NCBI RefSeq assembly: GCF_004364555.1
Contig: NZ_SOAM01000004.1
Location: 62,001 to 126,000, forward strand
Source: Amnibacterium kyonggiense
Lineage (GTDB): Bacteria > Actinomycetota > Actinomycetes > Actinomycetales > Microbacteriaceae
Length of the DNA stretch: 64,000 nt
Direction: 5' to 3'
Shown here: one piece after another, positions 51,560 through 61,131 of the stretch
Position numbering within the stretch: the first letter of the stretch is position 1
How the letters are laid out: every line of letters begins with the position of its first letter
The notes under the pieces: generated by a model
The model's database searches: none
Seen by the model: the letters and a program-made list of their open reading frames with translations, nothing else
What the model was told of the DNA's origin: nothing
Position numbers and translations under genes: made by a program

Positions 51560-52876
51560 CTACGGCCGCCCCATGCCGATGTACGTCCAGCCGGCCGAGC
51601 GCCACGCGTCAGGGTCGAGCACATTGCGCCCGTCGATGATGAGCGGCGTCCGGACGTGCGCCTTCAGCGCAACCGGGTCGAGTTCCCGGTACTCCTTCCA
51701 CTCCGTCACGAGCACGACGCAATCCGAGCCGTAGAGCGCATCCCGCGTGTCCGTCGCGAAGCCGAGCTGGGGCTGGAGGCGGATCGAGTTCGGGATCGCT
51801 TCCGGGTCGGTCGCGATCACGTGCGCGCCGCGCCCGTTGAGCTGCACAGCGACGTCGAGTGCCGGGCTGTCACGGACGTCGTCGGAGTCCGGCTTGAATG
51901 CCAGCCCGAGCACGGTGACCTTCTTTTGGAAGACCTGGCCACCAAGCGCCTCGACGACGAGGTCGACCATTCGCTGACGGCGACGGAGGTTGATCGCATC
52001 GATCTCCTTGAGGAACGCGACGGACTCCCCCCGCCCCAGCTCCTCCGCACGAGCCGAGAACGCCCGGATGTCCTTCGGCAAGCAGCCGCCGCCGAAGCCG
52101 ATGCCCGCGTTGAGGAAGCGACGCCCGATGCGCGCGTCGTACCCGATCGCGTCGGCGAGCTTGGTCACATCGGCGCCCGCGACCTCGGAGATCTCGGCCA
52201 TCGCGTTGATGAAGCTGATCTTCGTCGCGAGGAACGCGTTCGCGGCGACCTTCACGAGCTCGGCGGTCTGGTAGTCGGCGACGACGAGCGGCGTCTCACG
52301 GGAGAGCGCGGTCGCGTAGACCTCGTCGAGCAGCGCCTTCGCGGCAGCCGCCGCGTCCTCCTCCGCCGGGAGGCCGTAGACGAGCCGATCGGGCGTGATC
52401 GTGTCTTTGACCGCGAATCCCTCGCGCAGGAACTCGGGGTTCCACGCCAGCAGAGCACCGGAGCCGGAGTCCTTCACCTTCTGCGCCAAGCGCGCAGCGG
52501 TGCCGACAGGAACAGTTGACTTGCCGACGACGAGGTCGCCGTCGGACAGATGCGGGATGAGTGCATCGATCGCCGCGTCCACGTACGTGAGGTCCGCGGA
52601 GTTGGACCCGCGCGCCTGCGGCGTCCCCACGGCGACGAAGTGCACGCGAGCGCCGCGCACCTGCTGCATCGACGTCGTGAACGCCAGCCGCCCGGTGGCT
52701 CCGGCCGACTTCAAGATCTCCGGTAGTCCGGGTTCGAAGAACGGCGCCTCTCCCGCGGCGAGCGCCTGCACCTTGCCGGGGTCGACGTCGACGCCGACCA
52801 CCTCGTGCCCGAGCTCCGCCATCGAGGCCGCGTGCACGGCGCCGAGGTAGCCACAACCGATCACAGAGATTCGCAC
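51560..52876 (-). CDS. UDP-glucose/GDP-mannose dehydrogenase family protein
   Basis: A 438-residue dehydrogenase. The N-terminal NAD fold starts VIGCGYLGAVHAASMAELGHEVVGVD. The central domain holds AWNPEFLREGFAV and KVAANAFLATKISFINAMAE. The catalytic cysteine is C265 in GFGGGCLPKDI. The UDP-binding C-terminal domain has LGLAFKPDSDDVRDSPALD. Length and motifs fit UDP-glucose 6-dehydrogenase, making UDP-glucuronate for the polysaccharide. GDP-mannose or UDP-ManNAc dehydrogenases cannot be ruled out by eye. GTG start at 52876. Confidence 0.93.
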   Translation of the reverse strand: MRISVIGCGYLGAVHAASMAELGHEVVGVDVDPGKVQALAAGEAPFFEPGLPEILKSAGATGRLAFTTSMQQVRGARVHFVAVGTPQARGSNSADLTYVDAAIDALIPHLSDGDLVVGKSTVPVGTAARLAQKVKDSGSGALLAWNPEFLREGFAVKDTITPDRLVYGLPAEEDAAAAAKALLDEVYATALSRETPLVVADYQTAELVKVAANAFLATKISFINAMAEISEVAGADVTKLADAIGYDARIGRRFLNAGIGFGGGCLPKDIRAFSARAEELGRGESVAFLKEIDAINLRRRQRMVDLVVEALGGQVFQKKVTVLGLAFKPDSDDVRDSPALDVAVQLNGRGAHVIATDPEAIPNSIRLQPQLGFATDTRDALYGSDCVVLVTEWKEYRELDPVALKAHVRTPLIIDGRNVLDPDAWRSAGWTYIGMGRP

Positions 52877-53038
52877 AGCAGCGCCGTCCTTCGAGTGAGG
52901 GAAGAAGGTGCCACAGCCGTTGTGGCGAGGGGATGGGTGGGGTCCACCGCGTTCGCAACCCTATGCAGGTCGGGAGCACCGAATCCAGGGCGGAGGCGGT
53001 CGACGACCGGCGACCGCCAGCCCCTCGACGGCCTGCTC

Positions 53039-54340
53039 CTACGCACGGGCCTCCGAGTCGCCGCGCCCGGCGTGGCTCCGCCCCAGCAGCCGCGAGTCCT
53101 CCTGTGCCGGCTGGAGCGCGGATCCGGATCGTGCGACGCGCGCGAGCAGGGTTTCGAACCGGTCGATCGCCGCGGTCTCCGACAGCACGCGCTGCTGGTA
53201 GCGCTGCCCGTTCTGGCCGAGTTCGTCGGCCCGCTCACTGTCGTTCCGCAGCTCGAGCGCGGCCGCCAGCAGCTCGGCGGGCGTCGCCGGCGCGATCCGG
53301 AGCCCCGCGTCGGCGGCGGTGACCTCGTACGCGGTGACGCTGCTCGGGTCCGTCGCGGCGATCACGGGGCGGCCGCTCGAGAAGTAGGAGGTCAGCTTGC
53401 TCGGCACAGCCATGTCCCGGAGGCCCGCGTGCTCGTTGACCAGCAGCGCGTCGGCAGCGCGAAGGGCCGGCTGATACTGATCCGCCGGAAGCGGGTCGAG
53501 GAAGCTGACGGAGCGGACCCCTTCGGCGGCGGCCTCGAGCCTCGCTCGCTCTCCCCCGTTGCCCATGAGCACGAATCGGACGGGCGCGCCCTGCTCGTCG
53601 GCGAGGCGCCCGGCCGCAATCACGTTGTCGAGGTCCTGCTTCTTCCCCATCGCACCGGAGTGCAGCACGATCGTCTCGTCGGAACGCCACTGGAGGCGCT
53701 CGCGGTCGGCCGATCGATCTCCGGGGACGGCCTGCTGCAGGTGGGTCCAGTTCCGGACGACCTCGATCCGCTCCGCCGGGGCTCCCAGCTGCTTGACGAC
53801 CTCGGCGAACCTGGCGTGAATGACGCCGACGCCGTCCGTCTTCCGCAGCACGGCGGATTCCACTGAACAGATGAAGCGCACGACGGCGCTCCCCTCCGAG
53901 CCCCCCTGCGTCTCCACCAGCCCGGAGCTGTAGACGTCCTGCACCCACACCACGGAGGGGATGCTGCCCAGGTTGGCACGGAGCAGGGCGAGCCCGGTGG
54001 AGAACAGCGCGGGCGAGACGAAGAGCACCACGTCGGGTCGACCCCACCGGGTCGCCATCGCACGGAGCCCGAACGAGATCTCGGAGGCCAGCCGGCGCAC
54101 ACCGCTCGGCTGGGCGGGCACGTAATGCCGGAGGCGTCGGACCATCACCCCGTCGAGGCGCTCGGTCCTCCCCCAGCCCTCGTAGCCCGGGGTGATCCGC
54201 CACTCGGGGTAGTGCGGCATCGTCGTGATGACGCGCACCTTGTGGCCTCGCGCCGCCAGCCCGCGACTGAGCGCAGCCGTGTAGGGCGCGATGCCGGTCG
54301 GCTCGGGGGCATAGTTCAGCCCCACGACCACGATCTTCAC
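53039..54340 (-). CDS. GT4 family glycosyltransferase (WbuB-like)
   Basis: A 433-residue GT-B enzyme. The N-terminus has VVVGLNYAPEPTGIAPYTAALSRGLAARGH and PHYPEWRITPGYEG, as in WbuB-type transferases. The C-terminal domain shows VLHSGAMGKKQDLDNVIAAG, EHAGLRDMAVPSKLTSYFSSGRPVIAA (E-x7-E-like) and DAGLRIAPATPAELL. It adds a sugar to a lipid-linked repeat. GTG at 54340 with an upstream GAGGGGGCG site. Its GC is that of the host core, marking the left side of the composition change. Confidence 0.88.
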   Translation of the reverse strand: MKIVVVGLNYAPEPTGIAPYTAALSRGLAARGHKVRVITTMPHYPEWRITPGYEGWGRTERLDGVMVRRLRHYVPAQPSGVRRLASEISFGLRAMATRWGRPDVVLFVSPALFSTGLALLRANLGSIPSVVWVQDVYSSGLVETQGGSEGSAVVRFICSVESAVLRKTDGVGVIHARFAEVVKQLGAPAERIEVVRNWTHLQQAVPGDRSADRERLQWRSDETIVLHSGAMGKKQDLDNVIAAGRLADEQGAPVRFVLMGNGGERARLEAAAEGVRSVSFLDPLPADQYQPALRAADALLVNEHAGLRDMAVPSKLTSYFSSGRPVIAATDPSSVTAYEVTAADAGLRIAPATPAELLAAALELRNDSERADELGQNGQRYQQRVLSETAAIDRFETLLARVARSGSALQPAQEDSRLLGRSHAGRGDSEARA

Positions 54341-54972
54341 TCGTCGCCCCCTCGACTCGATGTCCTCAACCTGCCACCCGCCAGTTCCGCCGACCTCGCC
54401 AGGAGCGCACGACGAAGCGCAAAGCAGATGGGCACGGGCGGATGCTTAGATCGTCACAAGACTGTGAACGGACTTGGACACCCCATCATGCCGAAGCACT
54501 GTTGCGCACACGTTTCGTCGGCCACCCTCCGGAACCGCGCCGCCGCAGCGGAGGACGAACTCACGCTTCTCGCGTCACGACCGCTAGCCTCAACAACGCA
54601 GCGTCGCCCAGGCCCGCCGCGATCGGCGTGCCCGCACCCGATCCGCTGACTGTGCGAGGAGCTGAGTTGCAAAGAACCCTCACCGTCGCACAGACCTATC
54701 CCCCCACCGACCTCCTTAACGGTCGGAATCCCCCAACCGGCCGGCTCAGATTTTCACCGCGCCGCCTGCAGTGGATCGTCACGCCAACCACGGGTCAGCT
54801 AGTGGCTGCCTGCCAACCCCGAACCTTCCGGGGAGATGAAATCCCGAGCCACTCAACCCACAACCGCCTGGCCGTCTCAACGCAGCACACGGCGCGGCAC
54901 CACCGCGCGTGGCGCGGACTTACGTGAAGTTCGCTGACCGACGCGCCTTTCCCAGAACGAATTGAGCAGAGA
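54341..54972. other. Intergenic region at GC transition, no gene seen
   Basis: This is 632 bases between the divergent GT4 gene and the first low-GC gene. I see no reading frame with a recognisable protein or ribosome site. Composition changes here from about 70% GC to clearly lower values after about 54640, so it is the left boundary of the atypical block. No tRNA, integrase or clear direct repeat was found. Confidence 0.55.
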
Positions 54973-55890
54973 TTGCCAGCACGGCTGAGACTTCACGACC
55001 ATCGCGGCGCCCTTCGCCTGACACCGCGTCGCTTGATCGCGGCAGCTATGCGACTGGCAACGTCCGCACGCATTGCCGCCGCGATGCAAGTGCGTAATCT
55101 GTTTTCTCGTTCATCCGTGGTCGGGGATGTTGAGGCCGTGGTCAGTCTCACGACTCACGGCCATCGCGCCCACAACGTCCATCGAACAATAGAGAGCATT
55201 GCCAGAAGTCCAGATAAACCCCGCAGATTAATCGTATGGCTTGACCCGGACTCCCCCAAAGATCTAACGCCTGGGCTCCGCCGACTAAGAGTTCGCGGAT
55301 TGGAGATCAGGCACTCTTCAGAGTTCTACGGTCCACACACGAAGTACTTCCCATATGTCTCAATGATTCCGTCCCATGACATCCCGCTCGTCACGGCCGA
55401 TGACGACATTCTCTATCCAAAACACTGGCTTAGAGACCTGGCGAACAGAGCAGCCTCAGACCGAGACACAATTTTCTGCTACCGAGCACACCGAATAGTC
55501 CTCGACGGCGACAGGCTCGCGCCTTACAACGAGTGGTCTTCGGTTCGCGATACAAACGCATCCATCACCAACTTCGCGACCGGCGTCATGGGCGCCCTTT
55601 ACCCGCCCAAATTCCTAGACGCACTTCGAAATTCAGGCGACGCATTCAAGAGCAGCGCACTCTTCGCCGACGACGTGTGGCTAAACTCAATCGCGAGCAA
55701 GAACGGCATCCCCGTAGCTCAGGTAAACCCCTTGAGTGCCGGCTTCCCAACAGAGGTAGGCACGCAACAGGTAGCGCTGCATCACCATAATGTCGCGGAC
55801 CTCGCCAATGACGAGTACCTCGCTAACACCTACGACGCGCGCACGATCGGCCTGCTCGTCGAAGCCAACCTAACCGAGCGCCCGAGTTAG
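54973..55890 (+). CDS. Glycosyltransferase, GT-A type
   Basis: A 305-residue enzyme. VDVEAVVSL-type start (VEAVVSLTTHGHRAHNVH), IVWLDPDSP, KYFPYVSM, VTADDDILYPKHWL (DDD metal site) and SALFADDVWLNSIASKNG fit a GT-A transferase similar to capsule polysaccharide ones. I use the TTG at 54973, since the N-terminal basic segment looks genuine; ATGs at 55048 and 55084 are alternatives, none with a clear ribosome site. First gene of the lower-GC block. Confidence 0.68.
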   Translation: MPARLRLHDHRGALRLTPRRLIAAAMRLATSARIAAAMQVRNLFSRSSVVGDVEAVVSLTTHGHRAHNVHRTIESIARSPDKPRRLIVWLDPDSPKDLTPGLRRLRVRGLEIRHSSEFYGPHTKYFPYVSMIPSHDIPLVTADDDILYPKHWLRDLANRAASDRDTIFCYRAHRIVLDGDRLAPYNEWSSVRDTNASITNFATGVMGALYPPKFLDALRNSGDAFKSSALFADDVWLNSIASKNGIPVAQVNPLSAGFPTEVGTQQVALHHHNVADLANDEYLANTYDARTIGLLVEANLTERPS

Positions 55891-56034
55891 ACACCCGGTG
55901 AAGTTATTGCGAGCGAGATTCAAGCAGGTACGGCGACCTAATACGTTCGGAATTGCCATGAACCGAGAGTCTCGACCCCACCCGAGGCCACGAACTCCGG
56001 CCATAAAGCGCACAACGTTCAAAGAAGTCACCTA

Positions 56035-57369
56035 ATGACTCCAGCGTATGCCCTGCTGCTCATTGTCACCGCAGGAACGATCACAGCTCAGACACTTATT
56101 GCCGCGCGATTCAACGTTGTTTCTCGAATCCTAATTTACGTTGTGGCGACTTACTTCGCACTTTCATACGTGGCTCGACCACTATACCTGACCACCTTTA
56201 TGCCGGAATTCGGGCAACCGCTTTACGACCCGCGCCTATTCGCTACAGGCTACGCAGCGAGCTTGAATTCGGCGGGATGGATAGTTCTTGTCGGCCTAGT
56301 TTCATTCCTGGTGGGCCTAATAGCATGCACGCATATTGCGCGTAGAATTCATCGCTCGACGGAACTCCCGCTAAGGAACGAGCCAGTCGCACACGGGGTC
56401 TACTCCGTTCTTCTCGCAATCGCATGGGCAGGAAGGCTTGTAACACTCATCGCCGGTCCAAGCTCTCTTTCAGTCGTTGCTGCAGTCGGCTTGTTCGCGC
56501 CAGCGCTCTGGATGCTGACTTCGCGGCTCAGGACGAGATTGGATTTCGCCGCGCTGATTTTAGTGGCACTTGGTGAGGTTGCCTGGTCGGGGATTGATGC
56601 CAGCAAGACCCCCATCCTCACTTTCCTTGCAGCCGCCATCATGCGATTCAGCGTCTCGCACGGAATAAAAAGACTGGCGGTTGCACTTCCCGTGGTCGTC
56701 GCCTTCACTGTAGCCACCTTCGCGGCAATTCAACCCCTGAAGGGCATCGACACTACAAGCAACATCCTGGCCCAGAATAGTTCCGCACTGCAAGCTGTTT
56801 CGGCGACAGTGCTCCAACGCACCGACACCCTGACCACGGTCATAGATGCTATGTATTTTCCAAACCGCCCCTGGCTATCACTAGGCGATTACTTGAATAG
56901 CATGATCACTGGTTTCTTGCCGACCGGCCTACATCAATCAGTCGGCTTGCTGTGGACCACAGCCGTGAAGACAGCATCGTTCGCGCAGCAATTTCAAGGG
57001 GTTTATATTGCGACCGGAACAACCGCTGAGGGCTACGCCCAACTTGGCATGCCCGGTGTAGTCATCGAGAACTTCATTCTGGCAATCATAGTGCTGGCGC
57101 TCGGCCTCGGGCTAAATTCTCGGCGAATTTGGTTGGTCTGCTTCTGCAGCGCTTTCGCTTTCGACGCGTCTTTATACGAGGGCGGCCTACTCCAAATAGC
57201 AGAGGTTGGATCGGGAGCCATCCAGACAACATTGATTGTCATCGTGTTGTCCATGCTGATAAAGGCCCTAGGATCTGTCGCGCCGAGTAGTCCAACCACG
57301 CGCCTTGCGCCCAAACCGCAATATCAAAGCCCAAGCAGACCGTCGACTATCCGGAGACAACAAAATTGA
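56035..57369 (+). CDS. Wzy-like polymerase membrane protein (set 2)
   Basis: A 444-residue integral membrane protein with about 11 hydrophobic helices. The loop around 250-330 (LQRTDTLTTVIDAMYFPNRPWLSLGDYLNSMITGF) is the exported segment expected of a polymerase, and GTTAEGYAQLGMPGVVIENF is a typical late motif of O-antigen polymerase-like proteins. Assignment rests on topology and on the neighbouring kinase and flippase. It overlaps the kinase gene by four bases (TTGA). Distinctly lower GC than set 1. Confidence 0.72.
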   Translation: MTPAYALLLIVTAGTITAQTLIAARFNVVSRILIYVVATYFALSYVARPLYLTTFMPEFGQPLYDPRLFATGYAASLNSAGWIVLVGLVSFLVGLIACTHIARRIHRSTELPLRNEPVAHGVYSVLLAIAWAGRLVTLIAGPSSLSVVAAVGLFAPALWMLTSRLRTRLDFAALILVALGEVAWSGIDASKTPILTFLAAAIMRFSVSHGIKRLAVALPVVVAFTVATFAAIQPLKGIDTTSNILAQNSSALQAVSATVLQRTDTLTTVIDAMYFPNRPWLSLGDYLNSMITGFLPTGLHQSVGLLWTTAVKTASFAQQFQGVYIATGTTAEGYAQLGMPGVVIENFILAIIVLALGLGLNSRRIWLVCFCSAFAFDASLYEGGLLQIAEVGSGAIQTTLIVIVLSMLIKALGSVAPSSPTTRLAPKPQYQSPSRPSTIRRQQN

Positions 57370-58751
57370 TAACAAACCTCTTGTCAGTCCTTCGACGGAA
57401 CTTTCTAGTAGTCACAGCAACCTTTCTCGCAAGTATTTGTGTTGGTTTCGGGTATCTACTTGTCGTGCGGCCAACATATACAGCGACGGCTCAATCGTTC
57501 GTATCAATAAGCTCTGCTGCCAATGTCTCGGACTTAGCGCAGGGAAACGTCTATCTGCAGCAAATTGTAAGAAGTTATGCCAATGTCGCCGACAGCCCGC
57601 TGGTGCTGAATGAAGTTCGTAGCGAGTTAGGTCTGAAGGAGCCCGTTGGCAAACTCCAATCCGCTGTTCAAGCAAGCGTGCCGTTGAATACCGTTATTCT
57701 CACCATCTCCGCAAATCAGGCTTCGCCTACAGAAGCAGCCGCTCTTGCTAACAAGGTTTCGGACGTCCTTGCCGCGAAAGTCGTTAGCTTGACTGGCGAC
57801 GACCAAAACTCCCAAGCACCTGTCAAGATCTCGGTGATCGAGCGAGCAACTCCACCCACCGAGGCGTCGAGTCCAAAGGGGGCGCTTGTCCTCGGACTCT
57901 CTGCCTTCATTGGGCTAGCTCTCGGAGCTATTCTCTCGATCGCCCGAGCCACGATCGACACGAAGATTCGATCCATCGGGCAACTCACCTCCATATCGAC
58001 CGCTCCCTTGCTTGGCAGCATACTTTTTGATCGCACCCTGCGCGCTCAGCGTGCGATCGTACCGAGCCCCTCAAGTAGTCCAGTAGCCGAATCAATCAAG
58101 AATCTGAGGACAAATCTTCGGTACGTGGACATCGAGCACTCAAATAAGTCGATAGTCGTTACGTCCTCAGTGCCTTCCGAAGGCAAGTCCTTCACTGCAG
58201 TGAATCTCGCCATTGCGTTCGCCGCAGCTGGCCAACGCACTTTGCTGGTGGATGCAGATCTCCGACGGCCGAGCGTTGCTGCCTACCTCGGGCTTGATGG
58301 GTCGGTGGGATTGACGGACTTGCTCGCTCAAGAAAGCGAGCTTTCCAATCTTTTGCAGGAGTGGGGTCAACTGGGGCTCCACGTCCTACCCGCCGGCGAA
58401 ACGCCTCCGAATCCAAGCGAGCTCTTGGAGTCCGAGCGGATGCGCGAACTAATGTCCCAATTTGCTCGGGTGTACGACGTGGTAATTTATGACGTGCCTC
58501 CACTTCTTGCCGTAACCGACGCGGCGATCATTGCCGCAAACGCGAGTGGCGCAATCCTCATTGCAGGCTTCGGTCAGGTCCGCACACAACAGGTCCGTGC
58601 GTCGCTTGCGCACCTCGAGGTAGTGCGTGCTCGACTGCTTGGCGTTGTCGCGACTATGGTCCCTCCCACAAACAATGAGTATGGGTACGCGTACTACGGC
58701 TACGAGGCAGAGCACCGTGCAGCAATAAGCCCCGCTCCGGAACCGGCTTGA
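57366..58751 (+). CDS. Wzc/CapAB-type chain-length regulator and tyrosine kinase (set 2)
   Basis: A 461-residue BY-kinase fused to a Wzz domain. Helices near 14-33 and 176-193 flank the external part. Walker A is SSVPSEGKS (267-275), A' is LLVDADLRRP (293-302) and Walker B is VVIYDVPP (372-379). The C-terminus has a tyrosine cluster, Y439, Y441, Y443, Y444 and Y446, a clear autophosphorylation site. The TTG start is supported by ggag at good spacing and overlaps the previous stop. About the same layout as the 39089 protein but with low GC. Confidence 0.92.
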   Translation: MITNLLSVLRRNFLVVTATFLASICVGFGYLLVVRPTYTATAQSFVSISSAANVSDLAQGNVYLQQIVRSYANVADSPLVLNEVRSELGLKEPVGKLQSAVQASVPLNTVILTISANQASPTEAAALANKVSDVLAAKVVSLTGDDQNSQAPVKISVIERATPPTEASSPKGALVLGLSAFIGLALGAILSIARATIDTKIRSIGQLTSISTAPLLGSILFDRTLRAQRAIVPSPSSSPVAESIKNLRTNLRYVDIEHSNKSIVVTSSVPSEGKSFTAVNLAIAFAAAGQRTLLVDADLRRPSVAAYLGLDGSVGLTDLLAQESELSNLLQEWGQLGLHVLPAGETPPNPSELLESERMRELMSQFARVYDVVIYDVPPLLAVTDAAIIAANASGAILIAGFGQVRTQQVRASLAHLEVVRARLLGVVATMVPPTNNEYGYAYYGYEAEHRAAISPAPEPA

Positions 58752-58785
58752 GACCGACAACCGGTCTCAATTCGTCGCAGAGCAA

Positions 58786-60114
58786 GTGAACGCACAGCAC
58801 ACACTGCGAGGGCGCATAGCGCGCGGAGTAGGCGCAACACTCTACGCCCAGGGCGTCACGATAGTCATCCAACTGGCATCAGTGCCCCTCTTCCTGAGCA
58901 AGTGGGACTTGGGCACCTACGGAACTTGGTTAGTCATTGCCGCGGTTCCCGCGTATTTGTCCGTCGCAGACTTCGGCATATTGCCGTCAGCCGGGAACCA
59001 AATGGCGGCGCTTGTTGCGGGTCGCAGACACTCCGAGGCGGTGATCGTTTTCGCGAACGCGAAGGCACTTGTTTACGCGTCGACGCTTGTGCTCTCTGTG
59101 CTGTCGTGCGTTGCATTACTGACACCAATTCTGTCGGGTTGGCTTAACGCAGATGGGAGGACTGCTCTCCTACTGCTGATAGTCGGCGTACTGGCCAGTC
59201 AAGTTGGCGGCCTGGCCGAGATGATCTTCCGCGCGACCGGTAGGTTCGCCACGGGAACTTCGACTGCTGTGAGCGTACGACTGCTGGAGTTCTCTGGTTG
59301 GGCCGTGGGACTTTGGATCGATGGCTCATTTACCGCCGTGGCTGGCTGGGGACTCGCATTTCGCTTGATCGGCTTAATAGGCCTGATGGTTTTCGGCTCG
59401 CGCAGTCAGAACTCATTCAATTACGGCCTTCGCGCCGCCTCCTTCGCAGGCATACGCCCTCTCCTGCTCCCCGGAGCCGCAATCCTTGTCTTGGACTTAT
59501 ATGCAATTGTATCCGTTCAAGGTGTCACGCTCGTTGCAGCCGCCGCTCTCGGACCCTCGGCTGTTGCTGCCTTCAACATTTACCGCACGATATCGCGCAC
59601 GGCGACGCAGGCAACCTCTGTTTTGAGCACACCGCTAGAGCCAGAGCTAGCCGCTGCGATCGGTCGGTCAGACACGAGCCGCGCCCGATCTGCATACCAG
59701 CAAGGACGTAAGTGGACGCTACTTTTGTCCTTGATCGTAGCCGTCATTGCGTTTGGCGCGACCCCGCTCTTTCTCCCTTTGTGGACTCACGGCCAGGTTC
59801 AGTGGGATCCACTCCTGGCGTTTGCCCTCCTGCTCTGGGCCGTCGTCGTCAGCGCGTGGTACATGCCTCGCGCTCTGTTGCGGGCGGCGAATCGGCACAT
59901 CGGCTTGGCAGTGTGGGCGCTTGCGACTGCCGCACTGGGTCTCGTTATCGAATATTTAGCGGCACGTCTTGGTGGGCTTCACGGCCTAGCTTTTGGACTG
60001 CTGCCCTCTGAGATTCTCATCATGTGCATTGCAGTTTACTTCGCAAGTATGGAATTGCGGGTCGGACTGCCCACGTCGCCTGCATTCCGCACGACCAAAC
60101 GTACAGATCGGTAG
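58786..60114 (+). CDS. Wzx-type flippase (set 2)
   Basis: A 442-residue MOP-type exporter with 12-14 hydrophobic helices. IARGVGATLYAQGVTIVIQLASVPLFLSKW is the conserved N-terminal helix, and VADFGILPSAGNQMAALVAG and ALGPSAVAAFNIYRTISRT are typical loops. It flips the lipid-linked repeat of set 2. GTG start with a weak gagc site. No relation by sequence to set 1 beyond family level, so it is not a recent duplicate. Confidence 0.88.
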   Translation: MNAQHTLRGRIARGVGATLYAQGVTIVIQLASVPLFLSKWDLGTYGTWLVIAAVPAYLSVADFGILPSAGNQMAALVAGRRHSEAVIVFANAKALVYASTLVLSVLSCVALLTPILSGWLNADGRTALLLLIVGVLASQVGGLAEMIFRATGRFATGTSTAVSVRLLEFSGWAVGLWIDGSFTAVAGWGLAFRLIGLIGLMVFGSRSQNSFNYGLRAASFAGIRPLLLPGAAILVLDLYAIVSVQGVTLVAAAALGPSAVAAFNIYRTISRTATQATSVLSTPLEPELAAAIGRSDTSRARSAYQQGRKWTLLLSLIVAVIAFGATPLFLPLWTHGQVQWDPLLAFALLLWAVVVSAWYMPRALLRAANRHIGLAVWALATAALGLVIEYLAARLGGLHGLAFGLLPSEILIMCIAVYFASMELRVGLPTSPAFRTTKRTDR

Positions 60115-60120
60115 CAGTTA

Positions 60121-61104
60121 ATGAAAATCCTCATGGTCGGCGTTCTTCGCCCTGGGTCAAATGGGCTTTCGCTAGCGGATGGCTTCCGCGACGCCGGAGC
60201 GAAAGTGACTGAGGTCGATCTGTCAGATCTTTCATATCCTAGAAGAGGCACCCGGTCATGGGCGGAGTTGAAGTGGCTGCGCAGGCACGGATCAAGAGCT
60301 GCCATGGAATTCTCGCTCCGACTTCGTCGCCAGTCGTTGGACAGATTTGACTTGCTCGTCGCGGTCAAGTGCGTCAACTTCCCTCAAGAACCTCTGCTTG
60401 AGTTTAACGCCGACAAACGCGTTCATGTTTCCTTTGACGACCTCGGGAATCCTGAAAATGTGAGCGATGCCTATCTGCGCCATGAACCGTATTGGGATGC
60501 GATTGTGACCACGAAGTCATATAACGTCCCAGAGATTCGCTCAAGAGGCGGTGTCCCAATATTCATCAATAATGCCTACGACCCGCGCCTGCATTTCAGC
60601 GATCTGCCTCTGTCCGCGCGCCGGTTCGATATCGGATTCATTGGCGCTCGCCGTCGCGACCGTGCTGATCTTGTGCGGGTTATGCACACTCACTTCGCGG
60701 AGAAGGCAATCATCTACGGCCCGGGCTGGCGGTCGGAAAGGTCTTCGCTCGTCGAGGTGCGCCCCGCCACCGGCGCCGCGGGCTTCGTCAAGGCGGCCGA
60801 GAGTTTCAAAGCTTCTTTAGTCCTCCTCAATAGCGACAACCGGGATTTGCAGACGGCTCGAACCTTCGAGGCGGCCGCCGCTGGCAACCTGGTACTCGCT
60901 AAAGACACTCCCGAGCATCGAGAGATCTACAGCGTGAACGAGGCTGTTTTCTTCAACACCCCGAGCGATCTGGCCGACTTAACCGCACGGATGGACCAGG
61001 ACCCGACGTGGGCTCAACGCGTTGCGACCGCCGGCCACGACCGGGTCGTCGGGGGAAACAACGCATATTTCCACCGAGCAATGCAAATCATCAGCGAGAT
61101 CTGA
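60121..61104 (+). CDS. Glycosyltransferase, CgeB-like
   Basis: A 327-residue protein with a Rossmann start (KILMVGVLRPGSNGLSLADGF) and a C-terminal half close to the CgeB/Glyco_trans_1_2 pattern: DIGFIGARRRDRADLVRVM, LVLLNSDNRDLQTARTFEAAAAGNLVLAKDTPEHREIY. It is probably GT-B. It follows the Wzx stop by six bases. A ribosome site is not clear before the ATG at 60121. Confidence 0.72.
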   Translation: MKILMVGVLRPGSNGLSLADGFRDAGAKVTEVDLSDLSYPRRGTRSWAELKWLRRHGSRAAMEFSLRLRRQSLDRFDLLVAVKCVNFPQEPLLEFNADKRVHVSFDDLGNPENVSDAYLRHEPYWDAIVTTKSYNVPEIRSRGGVPIFINNAYDPRLHFSDLPLSARRFDIGFIGARRRDRADLVRVMHTHFAEKAIIYGPGWRSERSSLVEVRPATGAAGFVKAAESFKASLVLLNSDNRDLQTARTFEAAAAGNLVLAKDTPEHREIYSVNEAVFFNTPSDLADLTARMDQDPTWAQRVATAGHDRVVGGNNAYFHRAMQIISEI

Positions 61105-61131
61105 TTCAGGCCGTGGGGCGAGGTTAAGCAA

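Noticed and set aside
54442-54927. A 161-codon frame before the low-GC block
   Set aside because: No ribosome site, no domain and atypical Arg/Pro/Thr composition crossing the GC transition.
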